Shown here: in pieces, positions 1 through 8,950 of the stretch
How positions within the stretch are numbered: position 1 is the first letter of the stretch
Layout of the letters: every line of letters begins with the position of its first letter
From: Mycolicibacterium sp. CBMA 226
GTDB lineage: Bacteria > Actinomycetota > Actinomycetes > Mycobacteriales > Mycobacteriaceae
Reading direction: 5' to 3'
Assembly (NCBI RefSeq): GCF_009729075.1
Contig: NZ_VTGY01000007.1
Location: 248,001-312,000, forward strand
DNA: 64,000 nucleotides
Made by a program: the position numbers and the translations under genes
The notes under the pieces: generated by a model
What the model was told of the DNA's origin: nothing
The model's input: the letters and a program-made list of their open reading frames with translations, nothing else
Databases searched by the model: none

Positions 1-385
1 GTACTTCCCGGCCACGATCGCCGAGCATGCGCACACAGAGATCGCGAACCACCCACTGCGCCGCGAGATCGTCGCGACCTCGGTGGCGGGTGAGCTGATC
101 AACCGGGTGGGTCCCGGCACCATCTACCGCATGCAGGAGCGGCTGTCGGTGAGCACCTCCGACGTGGCGATGGCCTATGCCACGGTACGTGACATCCTCG
201 ATCTCGACACCCTGTGGTCCGACGTGCTGATCGGGAAAACCGATGAGGGGCAGCGTATTCAAGCGCTGCTGGAGATTCGCGAGTTGATCGAGCATCTGAC
301 GTCGTGGGTGGTGCGCAACGGCGCGGGCAACCGCGACCGGGTGAGCGCCGCGGTGACCCGCTTGATGGCCGTCAGCTCTTCTTGA
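1..385 (+). CDS. NAD-specific glutamate dehydrogenase-like, C-terminal part (5' end outside window)
   Basis: The frame is open from base 2 to a TGA at 383-385 and gives 127 residues. The segment around HPLRREIV, followed by ELINRVG and a DVAMAYATVRDI/LDTLW stretch, resembles the late part of the large (about 1,600-residue) NAD-dependent glutamate dehydrogenases, which convert glutamate to 2-oxoglutarate and ammonia in the cytoplasm. As I recall the family, well over 100 residues normally follow this region (an ALDIVEVA-like stretch and a helical tail). Here the frame stops soon after the VVRN motif and overlaps the convergent VOC gene by 14 bases, so the protein appears C-terminally truncated. 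The family call is by motif memory only, and a shorter paralogue is possible. Confidence 0.6.
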   Translation, partial: YFPATIAEHAHTEIANHPLRREIVATSVAGELINRVGPGTIYRMQERLSVSTSDVAMAYATVRDILDLDTLWSDVLIGKTDEGQRIQALLEIRELIEHLTSWVVRNGAGNRDRVSAAVTRLMAVSSS

Positions 386-809
386 GTTCTTCGGCGAACA
401 TCACGATGATGCCGCTGGGACCGCGGACGTACGTCAGCTTGTAGATGTCCTCGTAGGTCGCCACGCCACGGAGTGGGTGACACCCGTGGCGGGCGGCGAT
501 CTCGAGGGCCGCGTCGATGTCGTCGACCGAGAACGCCACGCGGTGCATCCCAATATCGTTGGGGCGGGTGGGTTCCGACTCGTTCGCCGCGGGATGGATG
601 TACTCGAACAGCTCGATGCGGCCGTGACCGTCCGGCGTCTCGAGCATCGCGATGTTGGCGTGATTGCCGTCGAGGCCCACGGCGGTGTCGGTCCACTCGC
701 CGCTGACGGTGGCACGGCCGACGACCGTGAGGCCGAGGTCGGTGAAGAACGCGATGGTAGCGTCGAGATCGCGCACGGCGATGCCGACGTTCTCGAGTTT
801 GATGGCCAT
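372..809 (-). CDS. VOC (glyoxalase/dioxygenase fold) family protein
   Basis: This is a 145-residue single VOC domain starting at MAIKLENVGIAV. Upstream in-frame starts at 818 (ATG) and 830 (GTG) are possible, but family members usually begin at this motif. Two beta-alpha-beta-beta-beta modules are visible: residues about 5-60, and about 75-143 starting at GMHRVAFSVDDID. The usual first metal ligand His (HVGIAV) is Asn here. Glu in IELFEYIHP and His in GMHRV remain, so metal binding is uncertain. It lies 24 bases downstream of a TetR gene on the same strand and probably forms an operon with it. The substrate is unknown. Confidence 0.8.
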   Translation of the reverse strand: MAIKLENVGIAVRDLDATIAFFTDLGLTVVGRATVSGEWTDTAVGLDGNHANIAMLETPDGHGRIELFEYIHPAANESEPTRPNDIGMHRVAFSVDDIDAALEIAARHGCHPLRGVATYEDIYKLTYVRGPSGIIVMFAEELKKS

Positions 810-833
810 GCCGGGCATGCTACCGAGCACTCG

Positions 834-1451
834 CTATCGGTGCGGTTGTTCGAATTGTCGCAACGAAATCTCAAGTGCCGCATCGACCCGCGCTCGTTCA
901 CCGGTCAGCATCAAGTCGAGTTGCAGGCCGCGAAACTGCGCCAGCAGGAGGGTTGCCAGCGCCCGCGCATCCTGTCGGTTCCAGCCACCTGCAGCGACGA
1001 TACGTTCGGAGATCAACGCGACCCAACCGTGGATCATCGACTCGGTTAGCCGCTTGTCCCCCAGGCTGCGGCTGCCGAACAGCTCGAACAGCAACCGGAA
1101 TTGACGCTGCTCGCGTGGCTCGCACAGCCTGAGCCACAAGGCCCTTGCCAAGTCGGCGACGGAATAGCCGGGCGACAGGTCGATCTCGCCGGCCAGCCGC
1201 GTCTCGAAGTCGGCGCGAATATGCTCCGTCACTTCGAGCACCAACTCATCTTTCGACGCGAAGTGTCTGAGCAGCGTCGCATGGGTGACACCGAGTGCTT
1301 CGGCCAGCCGCCGCAATGACAGGTCGGCCAGGCCGTTGTCGAGCACGTACTCGGCCGCGGCGCCGAGCAGCTCCGGACGGCGGTGCTGAAATCGTGCCGT
1401 ACGTCCATCGATACGCGGTGGTTCGCTGTCCATCGGTTGCTCCTCCCCCAC
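834..1451 (-). CDS. TetR family transcriptional regulator
   Basis: The 205-residue protein has an N-terminal TetR helix-turn-helix at about residues 28-75. It includes SLRRLAEALGVTHATLLRHFASKDEL, split here as the recognition helix VTHATLLRHF followed by the conserved F-x-S-K-D/E-E-L turn. The helical C-terminal ligand domain is not recognisable to a specific effector. It is transcribed divergently from the serine hydrolase at 1527. The 75-base gap holds two tandem copies of an inverted repeat, CGTACC-N4-GGTACG, so it very probably represses both itself (with the VOC gene) and the hydrolase. Confidence 0.88.
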   Translation of the reverse strand: MGEEQPMDSEPPRIDGRTARFQHRRPELLGAAAEYVLDNGLADLSLRRLAEALGVTHATLLRHFASKDELVLEVTEHIRADFETRLAGEIDLSPGYSVADLARALWLRLCEPREQRQFRLLFELFGSRSLGDKRLTESMIHGWVALISERIVAAGGWNRQDARALATLLLAQFRGLQLDLMLTGERARVDAALEISLRQFEQPHR

Positions 1452-1475
1452 ATCTGTACACGCAACCGATTTATA

Positions 1476-1491
1476 CGTACCATCTGGTACG
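1476..1491. promoter_or_regulatory. Candidate TetR operator 1 (perfect inverted repeat)
   Basis: CGTACC-ATCT-GGTACG has perfect 6-base arms with a 4-base spacer. It lies in the divergent promoter region between the TetR gene (start 1451) and the hydrolase (start 1527). A second copy follows 16 bases later, about one and a half helical turns. Confidence 0.7.
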
Positions 1492-1507
1492 CGTACCTCT
1501 TGGTGCG
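1492..1507. promoter_or_regulatory. Candidate TetR operator 2 (one mismatch)
   Basis: CGTACC-TCTT-GGTGCG is the same arm and spacer architecture as the site at 1476-1491 with one arm mismatch. It ends six bases before the AGGAGGT ribosome-binding site (1513-1519) of the hydrolase gene, so bound repressor would block transcription there. Confidence 0.6.
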
Positions 1508-1526
1508 TCTATAGGAGGTTACTACG

Positions 1527-2744
1527 GTGTCACGTCGTCCCGCCGCTGCCGCGGCATTCACCGTGCGCTATCTGGCGCGCAAGATGTTCGCTCCGAACCG
1601 TCCCGCATCATTGGCCGAAATCGGCCTGTTCACCGGCGCGCCACAGCACGAGACCTTCATGCGGATCGATGAACTGGCGCCGGTCCGGCGGATGCCCGCG
1701 TCCACCAACCCGGCCCCGTGGCCGGCCGGGCCGCCCCTGTCGCTGCCCGCGTCATATGCGTTCGATGGCCGGACGAAGACCACCGAGCAATTCTTGCTCG
1801 ACACCGATACCGCAGCCCTGCTGGTGATCGTGGACGGACAAGTCCGATATGAGCGGTATCTCCTCACCGGCGGCCCGAGGGTCAACTGGTTGTCGATGTC
1901 GGTGGCCAAGAGCTTCATCTCTGCCCTCGTCGGAATCGCCGTGGACGAAGGACACATCCCCGACATCGACGCCGCGATCAGTGACTACGTGCCCGTCGAT
2001 CCAGGATCCGCCTACGACGGTGTCTCGATCCGCAACGTGCTGCAGATGTTCTCCGGGGCCCGGTGGAACGAGGACTACAACGATCCTTCCTCGGACGTCC
2101 ACCAACTCACACAGGCCATGATGGGTCGACGCGGTGGACTGGACGGTTTCGTTGCCCGGATGTCCACGGAAAGCGCACCGGGCACGGTGTGCCGCTACAA
2201 CTCCGGCGAGACCCAGATTCTGGGCGCGCTGATCGCTCACGCCGTCGGTCGGAGTGTGTCGGAATACATGACCGACAAACTCGTCGGACCGCTCGGATTC
2301 GAGTCGCCGAGTTTCTGGGTCACCGATCTGCTCGGCACCGAAATGTCCTATGCCGGACTCAATCTCACCGCCCGTGACTTTGCCAGGCTCGGCGAGCTGT
2401 ACCGCAACAACGGAATGTGGCAGGGCCGGCAGATCGTTTCCGCGGAGTGGGTCCGGGCCTCGACGACCATCGACTCACCCATCCGCGAACCCGGCCGACC
2501 GATCGTCGGTGACCACGGCATCGACCTCGGCTACGGATACCAGTGGTGGATACCCGCCGGCGACAAAGGCGATTTCAGTGCCATCGGCGTACTCAACCAG
2601 CTGGTGTACGTCAACCCCGCCCGGGCGACCACCATCGTCAAGCTGTCGGCCAATCGCCGCTACGGGACCTCCAGCACCGAGGAGACCAACCGCGATCTCG
2701 AGAATGTCCAGTTTCTCCGCGCCATCGCCGAAAGCATCGAATGA
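1527..2744 (+). CDS. Serine hydrolase of the beta-lactamase/esterase (class C, family VIII) fold
   Basis: The protein has 405 residues. The catalytic SxxK is SVAK in WLSMSVAKSF at about residue 125, and a CRYNSGE segment at about 220 supplies the second-motif Tyr. GYQWW near residue 340 is typical of this fold. The GTG start is set by AGGAGGT eight bases upstream. No clear cleavable signal peptide is seen; the basic N-terminus (MSRRPAA) precedes a short hydrophobic run. Such enzymes hydrolyse esters or amides or modify cell-wall peptides; the substrate here is unknown. It is probably repressed by the divergent TetR through the sites at 1476-1507. It converges on aguA, and a small hairpin (arms 2758-2762 and 2769-2773) lies between the stops. 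Confidence 0.85.
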   Translation: MSRRPAAAAAFTVRYLARKMFAPNRPASLAEIGLFTGAPQHETFMRIDELAPVRRMPASTNPAPWPAGPPLSLPASYAFDGRTKTTEQFLLDTDTAALLVIVDGQVRYERYLLTGGPRVNWLSMSVAKSFISALVGIAVDEGHIPDIDAAISDYVPVDPGSAYDGVSIRNVLQMFSGARWNEDYNDPSSDVHQLTQAMMGRRGGLDGFVARMSTESAPGTVCRYNSGETQILGALIAHAVGRSVSEYMTDKLVGPLGFESPSFWVTDLLGTEMSYAGLNLTARDFARLGELYRNNGMWQGRQIVSAEWVRASTTIDSPIREPGRPIVGDHGIDLGYGYQWWIPAGDKGDFSAIGVLNQLVYVNPARATTIVKLSANRRYGTSSTEETNRDLENVQFLRAIAESIE

Positions 2745-2769
2745 CTGCCAGGTCAGGCTAATTCGAAGA

Positions 2770-3807
2770 TTAGGACACCATGCGCTTGGCCGACGGCTGC
2801 TGCTGCGTGATGCAGTGGATGCCACCGCCGCGTTCGAACAGCGGCCGCGCGTCGACGCCGACCACCCGGCGGCCCGGGTACTGCTCGGCCAGGATCGCAG
2901 CCGCGTCGGCATCTCGCGGATCACCGAACGCACACGCGATGACGCCGTCGTTGACCACCAGGTGGTTGATGTAGCTGTAGTCGACGTAGCCCTCGGCGTC
3001 GGTCAGCAGGTCCGGTGCGGGCAGTTCGACAATCTCCCACGGCCGGCCCGCGGCGTCGCATGTGTCGGCGAGCGCTTCGCGAATCTCCTTGCACACCAGA
3101 TGGTCCGGATGTGCATCGGATCTTTGCGCATGCAGCAGTAGGCGCCCCGGTGACGTGATGGCCGCGACGATGTCGACGTGTCCGCGGGTGCCGAAGCGCT
3201 CCGAGTCGCGCGTCAGGCCGCGCGGCAGCCACACGGCGTGGGTAGCGCCGATGGTGCGGGTCAACTCGGCCTCGATGTCGGCCTTGGTTGCGCCCGGATT
3301 GCGGCCGGGATCGAGCTGGACGGTCTCCGTGACCAGCACGGTGCCCTGCCCGTCGACCTGGATACCGCCGCCCTCATTGACGAGCGTCGAGTCGACCACC
3401 GGAACCCCGGCCCAACCGGCAACTGCGGCAGCGATTTTCGCGTCGCGGTCCCAGCGTGCCCAGTCCTGGCCGCCCCAGCCATTGAACACCCAGTCCACCG
3501 CGGCCACCGAACCGTTGTCCGCGTGCACGAAGGTCGGCCCGATGTCCCGCATCCAGGCGTCGTTCAGCGGCGCCTCGACGACGTCGACCTCGGCGGACAG
3601 ATACCGCCGCGCAGCGGCCGTTTCGGCGGGGTCCACCACCACGGTCACCGGTTCGAACTCCAGCACCGCATGGGCCACGGCGGCCCACGTCGAGCGGGCC
3701 TCGTGATGTTCGGTTTCGTTGTCCCCCAACGAATAACCTTGCGACGGGAACGCCATCCACACCCGGTCCTGCGGCGCGGTCTCGGCGGGCATCAGGTATG
3801 CGGTCAC
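2770..3807 (-). CDS. aguA: Agmatine deiminase
   Basis: The 345-residue protein of the peptidyl-arginine deiminase (guanidino-modifying) fold would hydrolyse agmatine to N-carbamoylputrescine and ammonia in the cytoplasm. Visible landmarks are WMAFPSQ near the N-terminus, NDAWMRDIGP at about residue 83, the VNEGGGI segment, GHVDIVA, and the C-terminal GGGIHCITQQQP, whose Cys332 is the expected nucleophile. Length matches the family. It overlaps the end of aguB by four bases, so the two steps of agmatine-to-putrescine conversion are translationally coupled. The order is aguB first, then aguA. Confidence 0.93.
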   Translation of the reverse strand: MTAYLMPAETAPQDRVWMAFPSQGYSLGDNETEHHEARSTWAAVAHAVLEFEPVTVVVDPAETAAARRYLSAEVDVVEAPLNDAWMRDIGPTFVHADNGSVAAVDWVFNGWGGQDWARWDRDAKIAAAVAGWAGVPVVDSTLVNEGGGIQVDGQGTVLVTETVQLDPGRNPGATKADIEAELTRTIGATHAVWLPRGLTRDSERFGTRGHVDIVAAITSPGRLLLHAQRSDAHPDHLVCKEIREALADTCDAAGRPWEIVELPAPDLLTDAEGYVDYSYINHLVVNDGVIACAFGDPRDADAAAILAEQYPGRRVVGVDARPLFERGGGIHCITQQQPSAKRMVS

Positions 3808-4799
3808 TTCACGACCGCCGTGGCTTCGTGACCGGCACCGTACGGACGCTGCGCGTCGACGGGTGCGGTCAGTGCGCCGTAGCTCTCCGGACGGCGGGTC
3901 AGCAGGAACGGGAACAGTTCCAGCCAGTCGCGGCGCTGGTCGAGGTCCAGGTCGGCGACCAGCACCGCCTCCTCGTCGCGCGGGGCCTGTACCAGCACCC
4001 GGCCGTACGGGTCGGAGATGAACGACGAGCCGTAGAACGTCACGGTGCCCTCGTCACCAATTCGATTGGGCACCACCATGAACAGACCGCTGTTGATGCC
4101 GTTGGCCACGATGACCTGCTGCCACAGCGGCTGGGTGTCGAAGGCGGGAAAGACCGGCTCGGAGCCGATGGCCGTCGGGTAGACGACGATCTCGGCGCCA
4201 CCCAGCGAGTAGTTGCGGGCCACCTCCGGGAACCACTCGTCCCAGCAGGTCGGCATGCCGAGCTTGGCGCCGAGGCCGTCCGGTTCGTAGACCGGGTACG
4301 GGTTGTCCTCGGCGGAAGACAGCCCTGGACCCGGACGAAAATAGGTGTCCTCGTAGTAGCCCGCCGAGATCGGGATGTGCATCTTGCGGGTGCGGCCGGC
4401 CAGCTCGCCCGACGACGTCACCAGGATCGCGGTGTTGAAGCCCAAACCGTCTGCCGCCGGGGACTTCTCGTAGAGCGACGCGTGCACGAAGATGCCGTTG
4501 GCCCGGGCGGCCTCGGCGGCCAGCGCGAACGTCGGGCCTTCGAGCAGATCTTCGGCGGCATCTCCCGGATTCGGGCCGGCCGGAGTGTCGGCGGGATACC
4601 GCAGCAGGGTGATCTCCGGCAGGCACACCAGCGCCGCGCCTTCTCCGGCCGCGCGGTCGATACCGTCGCGCAGGACCTTGGCGAGCTCGTCGGCATCGGG
4701 CCGCCAGCGGTGCTGCACCAGACCGACCCGTACCGGCGGTCGTGTCGACTCGGTGCTGCGGGACAGCGACTCGGGTGCGGTGGCGGTCAGGGTGATCAT
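3804..4799 (-). CDS. aguB: N-carbamoylputrescine amidase (nitrilase superfamily)
   Basis: The 331-residue protein carries the Glu-Lys-Cys nitrilase triad: Glu62 (LPEITL), Lys139 (RKMHIP) and Cys185 (PTCWDEW). The neighbouring agmatine deiminase supports hydrolysis of N-carbamoylputrescine to putrescine, CO2 and ammonia. The ATG at 4799 is preferred over a start 138 bases upstream, because the longer version would cross the operator at 4812-4834 and has no family match. A diverged N-terminal tail of about 20 residues precedes the catalytic domain. Expression is probably controlled by the divergent TetR at 4883. Confidence 0.9.
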   Translation of the reverse strand: MITLTATAPESLSRSTESTRPPVRVGLVQHRWRPDADELAKVLRDGIDRAAGEGAALVCLPEITLLRYPADTPAGPNPGDAAEDLLEGPTFALAAEAARANGIFVHASLYEKSPAADGLGFNTAILVTSSGELAGRTRKMHIPISAGYYEDTYFRPGPGLSSAEDNPYPVYEPDGLGAKLGMPTCWDEWFPEVARNYSLGGAEIVVYPTAIGSEPVFPAFDTQPLWQQVIVANGINSGLFMVVPNRIGDEGTVTFYGSSFISDPYGRVLVQAPRDEEAVLVADLDLDQRRDWLELFPFLLTRRPESYGALTAPVDAQRPYGAGHEATAVVK

Positions 4800-4811
4800 C
4801 AGCTGGGCTCC

Positions 4812-4834
4812 TAAAACGAATTTGATTCGTTTTA
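4812..4834. promoter_or_regulatory. Perfect inverted repeat, candidate TetR operator of the agmatine genes
   Basis: TAAAACGAAT-TTG-ATTCGTTTTA has perfect 10-base arms around a 3-base spacer. It is 12 bases upstream of aguB and 48 bases upstream of the divergent TetR gene. It is AT-rich against a high-GC background. Its position fits one repressor site covering both promoters. Confidence 0.8.
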
Positions 4835-4882
4835 TTGTGACCCCACTTACCTGCGCTTGTAAAGAGGTAGTAGACATATGCC

Positions 4883-5497
4883 ATGGGCCGCCCCTCCAAA
4901 CCGCTGCTTTCCACGGATCGCATCGCCAGCGCAGCAATGGATTTGGTCAGCAAGACCGGCGGCTTCACCGTCCCCGAACTGGCCCGGGCCCTGAAGGTCA
5001 GCCCGTCATCGCTGTACAACCACGTTGCCGGGCGCGAACAGATCGTTGAACTGCTGCGCGAACGGGCGATGTCCGACGTCGCACTGCCGGCCGACGACCC
5101 GCACCGCCCGTGGACCGACGTCGTCGCCGACATCATGCGGTCGTACCGCCAGAGCTACGCCCGCTACCCGCGGCTCATCCCCCTGCTGACGGCGCATGCG
5201 GTGAACAGCGCCCACGCCCTCACCATGTACAACGTGCTCGCGGTCGCATTCGACCGCGCCGGGTTCGACCCCGCGGACACCTTGCGGGCCATCACCCTGA
5301 TCGATTCGTTCGTACTGGGCGCGGCCCTCGACGTCGCCGCGCCCGACGAACCCTGGCAGCCCGGCGCCGACGTCGGTCCGGAGTTCGCCGCGGCACTCGC
5401 CACCGGCAGCAGCAAGCCCGAACGCGCCGACGATGCCTTCGAATTCGGCATCGTGGTGCTGCTACGCGGACTCGCGGCAGTGCCGCTTTCCTCGTGA
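4883..5497 (+). CDS. TetR family regulator, probable repressor of aguB-aguA
   Basis: The 204-residue protein starts MGRPSKPLLS and has an HTH at about residues 12-58, with recognition helix VSPSSLYNHV and the following GREQIVELL. The C-terminal half resembles the TetR_C type found in TetR/AcrR proteins with a WTDVVADIMRSYR segment. It is divergent from the agmatine operon and the gap holds a perfect palindrome, so it probably senses agmatine or an intermediate. It converges on prcA with 13 bases between the stops. Confidence 0.88.
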   Translation: MGRPSKPLLSTDRIASAAMDLVSKTGGFTVPELARALKVSPSSLYNHVAGREQIVELLRERAMSDVALPADDPHRPWTDVVADIMRSYRQSYARYPRLIPLLTAHAVNSAHALTMYNVLAVAFDRAGFDPADTLRAITLIDSFVLGAALDVAAPDEPWQPGADVGPEFAAALATGSSKPERADDAFEFGIVVLLRGLAAVPLSS

Positions 5498-5510
5498 TCG
5501 CTCCCGGCGA

Positions 5511-6266
5511 TTACTCGGCGGCGTCGCCCTCGGGCTTGACGCCGTCCTCGGCCTTGCCCCCAGCCTCCGCCTCAGCTTTCGGCAGGATCGCGTCCAGCGC
5601 CGCACCGGTGATCCGGCGGAACGCACGGCGCGGCTTCTTGGCGTCCAGGATGGCCACCTCGAGCGTCGAGGCACCCAGCACCCGATCACCGGCACCGGCA
5701 TGCAGCGCGTCGACGGCGACCTTCGCCGCGTCGGCCAGGCTCGCGTTCTCCCGGTAGGTGTCGTTCAGCGCTGCGATGATCGGCTCGGTGGTACCGCCCA
5801 TCACGACGAAATGCGGCTCGTCGGCGATGGACCCGTCGTAGGTGATTCGGTACAGCTCAGGGGCTTTCGTCTCGCCGTAGTGCGCGACCTCGGCGACGCA
5901 CAGCTCGACCTCGTAGGGCTTGGCCTGCTCGGTGAAGATGGTGCCGAGAGTCTGGGCGTAGACGTTGGCCAGCTGACGGCCGGTGACGTCGCGACGGTCG
6001 TAGGCATAACCCCGGGTGTCGGCGAACTGGATGCCGCCGCGGCGGAGGTTGTCGAACTCGTTGAACCGGCCGACCGCGGCGAAACCGACGCGGTCGTACA
6101 GCTCGCTGACCTTCTGCAGAGACCGTGACGGGTTCTCGGCCACGAACAGCACGCCGCCTTCATAGGCCAGCACGACCACGCTGCGACCTCGCGAAATGCC
6201 TTTGCGCGCAAGCTCGGAACGTTCCCGCATCGCCTGTTCGGGCGAGATGAAATACGGAAAGCTCAT
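5511..6266 (-). CDS. prcA: 20S proteasome alpha subunit
   Basis: The 251-residue protein starts [24 protein letters not shown] (given here in part), matching the N-terminal helix and gate region of actinobacterial alpha subunits. It carries [14 protein letters not shown], the alpha-type equivalent of the beta N-terminus without a catalytic Thr. The C-terminus is a charged Glu/Ala/Lys-rich tail, as usual in mycobacteria. Seven alpha subunits would form each outer ring and dock Mpa. The ATG overlaps the prcB stop by one base (TGATG), which indicates coupled translation. Confidence 0.97.
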   Translation of the reverse strand: MSFPYFISPEQAMRERSELARKGISRGRSVVVLAYEGGVLFVAENPSRSLQKVSELYDRVGFAAVGRFNEFDNLRRGGIQFADTRGYAYDRRDVTGRQLANVYAQTLGTIFTEQAKPYEVELCVAEVAHYGETKAPELYRITYDGSIADEPHFVVMGGTTEPIIAALNDTYRENASLADAAKVAVDALHAGAGDRVLGASTLEVAILDAKKPRRAFRRITGAALDAILPKAEAEAGGKAEDGVKPEGDAAE

Positions 6267-7132
6267 CAGGCATTACCTCTCGCACGCGTCCGGACGGCGA
6301 TCACTTCCCGGGCCAGCGCGGCGATGCGCTCCTCGGTGACCTCCTCGGCGCCCTCAGCGCTGAGGAGCACCGCGGTCGGGTAGATCCCGCGGGTCAGGTC
6401 CGGCCCACCGGTGGCCGAGTCGTCGTCGGCGGCGTCGTAGAGCGCCTCGATGGCGACCTTGAGCGCCGAATCAGCATCGGTCACATGCGAATACAGCTTC
6501 TTGATGGACGACTTGGCGAACAGCGAGCCCGAGCCCACCGACTGGTAGCCCTCTTCCTCGATGTTCCAGCCGCCCGCGGCGTCGAACGACACGATGCGCC
6601 CGGCGTTGCCCGGATCCGAATCGTCCAGGTCGTAACCCACCAGCAGCGGGAGCGCCACGAAGCCCTGCAGCGCGGCACCGAGGTTGCCGCGCACCATGGT
6701 GGCCAACCGGTTCACTTTGCCGCGGAAGGTCAGCGGTACGCCTTCGACCTTCTCGTAGTGCTCCAACTCGACCGCATACAGGCGCGCGAACTCCACGGCG
6801 ATGGCCGCGGTGCCGGCGATACCGGTCGCGGTGTAGTCGTCGGCGATGTGCACCTTCTGCACGTCGCGGCTGGCGATCATGTTGCCCTGGGTGGCCCGCC
6901 GGTCACCCGCGATCAGCACCCCGCCGGGGTATTTGATGGCGACGATCGTCGTGCCATGGGGCAGGTCGGCACCGCTGGTCACGGGACCCCCTGAAGCCCA
7001 ATTGCTCCTCGTGTCCCCGGCCGGCAGTAGGTGGGGCGCCTGCCGGCTGAGAAAGTCCGAAAAAGAGGACAGGTTCAGGTGGGGTGAGGTGACATCCAGT
7101 CGATCAGAGAAGGGCCCGAACGCTGGTGTCAC
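6266..7132 (-). CDS. prcB: 20S proteasome beta subunit (catalytic)
   Basis: The 288-residue precursor has a propeptide of about 60 residues ending DLPHG, followed by [11 protein letters not shown], which makes Thr61 the N-terminal nucleophile after autocleavage. [10 protein letters not shown] follows, holding the Asp/Arg region of the active site. Seven subunits form each inner ring and degrade pupylated proteins delivered by Mpa. The start overlaps the end of pup by four bases (ATGA), and the stop overlaps prcA. Confidence 0.97.
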   Translation of the reverse strand: MTPAFGPFSDRLDVTSPHLNLSSFSDFLSRQAPHLLPAGDTRSNWASGGPVTSGADLPHGTTIVAIKYPGGVLIAGDRRATQGNMIASRDVQKVHIADDYTATGIAGTAAIAVEFARLYAVELEHYEKVEGVPLTFRGKVNRLATMVRGNLGAALQGFVALPLLVGYDLDDSDPGNAGRIVSFDAAGGWNIEEEGYQSVGSGSLFAKSSIKKLYSHVTDADSALKVAIEALYDAADDDSATGGPDLTRGIYPTAVLLSAEGAEEVTEERIAALAREVIAVRTRARGNA

Positions 7133-7323
7133 TGGCCGCCCTTTTGGACGTACGCGCGCACGAAGTCCTCAGCGTTCTCTTCCAGCACATCGTCGATCTC
7201 GTCGAGCAGGTCGTCGGTGTCCTCAGCGAGCTTCTCGCGACGTTCCTGACCTGCGGCAGATGGGCCGGAGAGGTCGTCGTCCTCGCCGCCGCCACCACCG
7301 CGTTTGGTCTGTTCCTGAGCCAT
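7129..7323 (-). CDS. pup: Prokaryotic ubiquitin-like protein Pup
   Basis: The 64-residue, very acidic, Gly-rich and intrinsically disordered protein ends in GGQ. The C-terminal Gln marks the pro-form, which Dop must deamidate to Glu before PafA ligates it to substrate lysines. The central helix region ([21 protein letters not shown], split across residues about 34-54) is the Mpa-binding segment. The gene is 75 bases downstream of dop and overlaps prcB. Confidence 0.97.
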   Translation of the reverse strand: MAQEQTKRGGGGGEDDDLSGPSAAGQERREKLAEDTDDLLDEIDDVLEENAEDFVRAYVQKGGQ

Positions 7324-7398
7324 CGCCGCCTCCTGATTGCTCGATTCTGTAACTTCACACTACCGGTCCGCGCCCGGGTTCCCCGGGAACACAAGCAG

Positions 7399-8907
7399 TT
7401 ACGTGGTGAGCTGTTCCACCAACTCGACCGCGCTGTCCACTGAATCGAGCAACGCGCCGACGTGGGCCTTGCTTCCGCGCAGTGGTTCGAGCGTCGGGAT
7501 CCGCACCAGTGACTCGCCACCGAGGTCGAAAATAACCGAGTCCCAGCTGGCCGCGGCGATGTCCGCACCGAACCGGCGCAGGCACTCGCCACGGAAGTAG
7601 GCACGGGTGTCGGTGGGCGGGTTGTCCACCGCGTCGAGCACCTGCTGCTCGGTGACCAGCCGCTTCATCGAGCCGCGCGCCACCAGGCGGTTGTACAGGC
7701 CCTTGTCCAACCGGACGTCGGAGTACTGCAGGTCCACCAGGTGCAGGCGCGGCGCGTTCCAGCTCAGGTTCTCCCGCTGCCGGAAGCCCTCCAGCAGGCG
7801 CAGCTTGGCCGGCCAGTCCAGGAGGTCGGCGCATTCCATCGGATCGCGCTCCAGCAGGTCCAGGATGTGGGCCCAGGTCTCGAGGACGTGGTCAGCGCGC
7901 GGGTCGGGGTCGCGGCGTTCCTGCAGCTTGGCCACACGGTCCAGGTAGATGCGTTGCAACGCAAGACCGGTGAGCTCGCGGCCGTCGGCCAGGGCCACGG
8001 TCGCTCGCAGCGACGGGTCCCGGCTGATGACGTGCACCGCATGCACCGGACGAGCCAGCGCCAGGTCCGACAGCTCGATGCCCTCCGCCGGACCGAACTC
8101 GATCAGGTCGAGCACCAGCGACGTGGTGCCCACCTTGAGGTACGTCGACGTCTCGGCCAGGTTGGCATCACCGATGATGACGTGCAGCCGGCGGTACTTG
8201 TCGGCGTCGGCGTGCGGCTCGTCACGGGTGTTGATGATGCCGCGCTTGAGTGTGGTTTCGAGCCCGACCTCGACCTCGATGTAGTCGGCGCGCTGGGTCA
8301 GCTGGAAGCCCGGCTCATCCCCCGACTGCCCGATGCCGACCCGGCCGGAACCCGTCACGACCTGACGGGACACGAAGAACGGCGTCAGCCCGGCGATCAC
8401 CGAGTTGAACGGCGTCTGCCGGCTCATCAGGTAGTTCTCGTGCGTGCCGTACGACGCGCCCTTGCCGTCGACGTTGTTCTTGTACAGCTGCAGCCTGGCC
8501 GCGCCGGGCACGCTGGCGACGTAACGCGCCGCGGCCTCCATGACGCGCTCGCCCGCCTTGTCCCAGATGACGGCGTCCATCGGGTCGGTGACCTCAGGCG
8601 CCGAGTACTCCGGGTGCGCGTGGTCGACATACAGCCGGGCGCCGTTCGTGAGGATCATGTTGGCCGCGCCGATCTCGTCGGCGTCGACGATCGGTGCCGG
8701 CCCGGTGGAGCGGCTCAGATCGAAGCCACGGGCGTCACGCAGCGGGGATTCGACCTCGTAGTCCCAGCGGGTGCGCTTGGCCCGCTGGATGCCACTGGCC
8801 GCCGCGTACGCCAACACCGCTTGCGTGGACGTGAGGATCGGGTTCGCGGTCGGATCTGACGGCGAGGAAATGCCGTATTCGACCTCTGTTCCGATGATCC
8901 GTTGCAT
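7399..8907 (-). CDS. dop: Deamidase/depupylase of Pup
   Basis: The 502-residue protein of the glutamine-synthetase-like fold starts [16 protein letters not shown], the typical N-terminus; longer upstream open frame is ignored for that reason. A Dop-characteristic insertion follows (residues about 40-80). [36 protein letters not shown] and the adjacent metal/ATP-site segments are all present. It converts Pup-Gln to Pup-Glu and removes Pup from substrates. It is first in the dop-pup-prcB-prcA operon and divergent from the membrane protein at 8951, with a 43-base gap. Confidence 0.96.
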   Translation of the reverse strand: MQRIIGTEVEYGISSPSDPTANPILTSTQAVLAYAAASGIQRAKRTRWDYEVESPLRDARGFDLSRSTGPAPIVDADEIGAANMILTNGARLYVDHAHPEYSAPEVTDPMDAVIWDKAGERVMEAAARYVASVPGAARLQLYKNNVDGKGASYGTHENYLMSRQTPFNSVIAGLTPFFVSRQVVTGSGRVGIGQSGDEPGFQLTQRADYIEVEVGLETTLKRGIINTRDEPHADADKYRRLHVIIGDANLAETSTYLKVGTTSLVLDLIEFGPAEGIELSDLALARPVHAVHVISRDPSLRATVALADGRELTGLALQRIYLDRVAKLQERRDPDPRADHVLETWAHILDLLERDPMECADLLDWPAKLRLLEGFRQRENLSWNAPRLHLVDLQYSDVRLDKGLYNRLVARGSMKRLVTEQQVLDAVDNPPTDTRAYFRGECLRRFGADIAAASWDSVIFDLGGESLVRIPTLEPLRGSKAHVGALLDSVDSAVELVEQLTT

Positions 8908-8950
8908 GCCGCCAAGACTAGACGGCTGTTGATACGCGACGATTAGCCGC

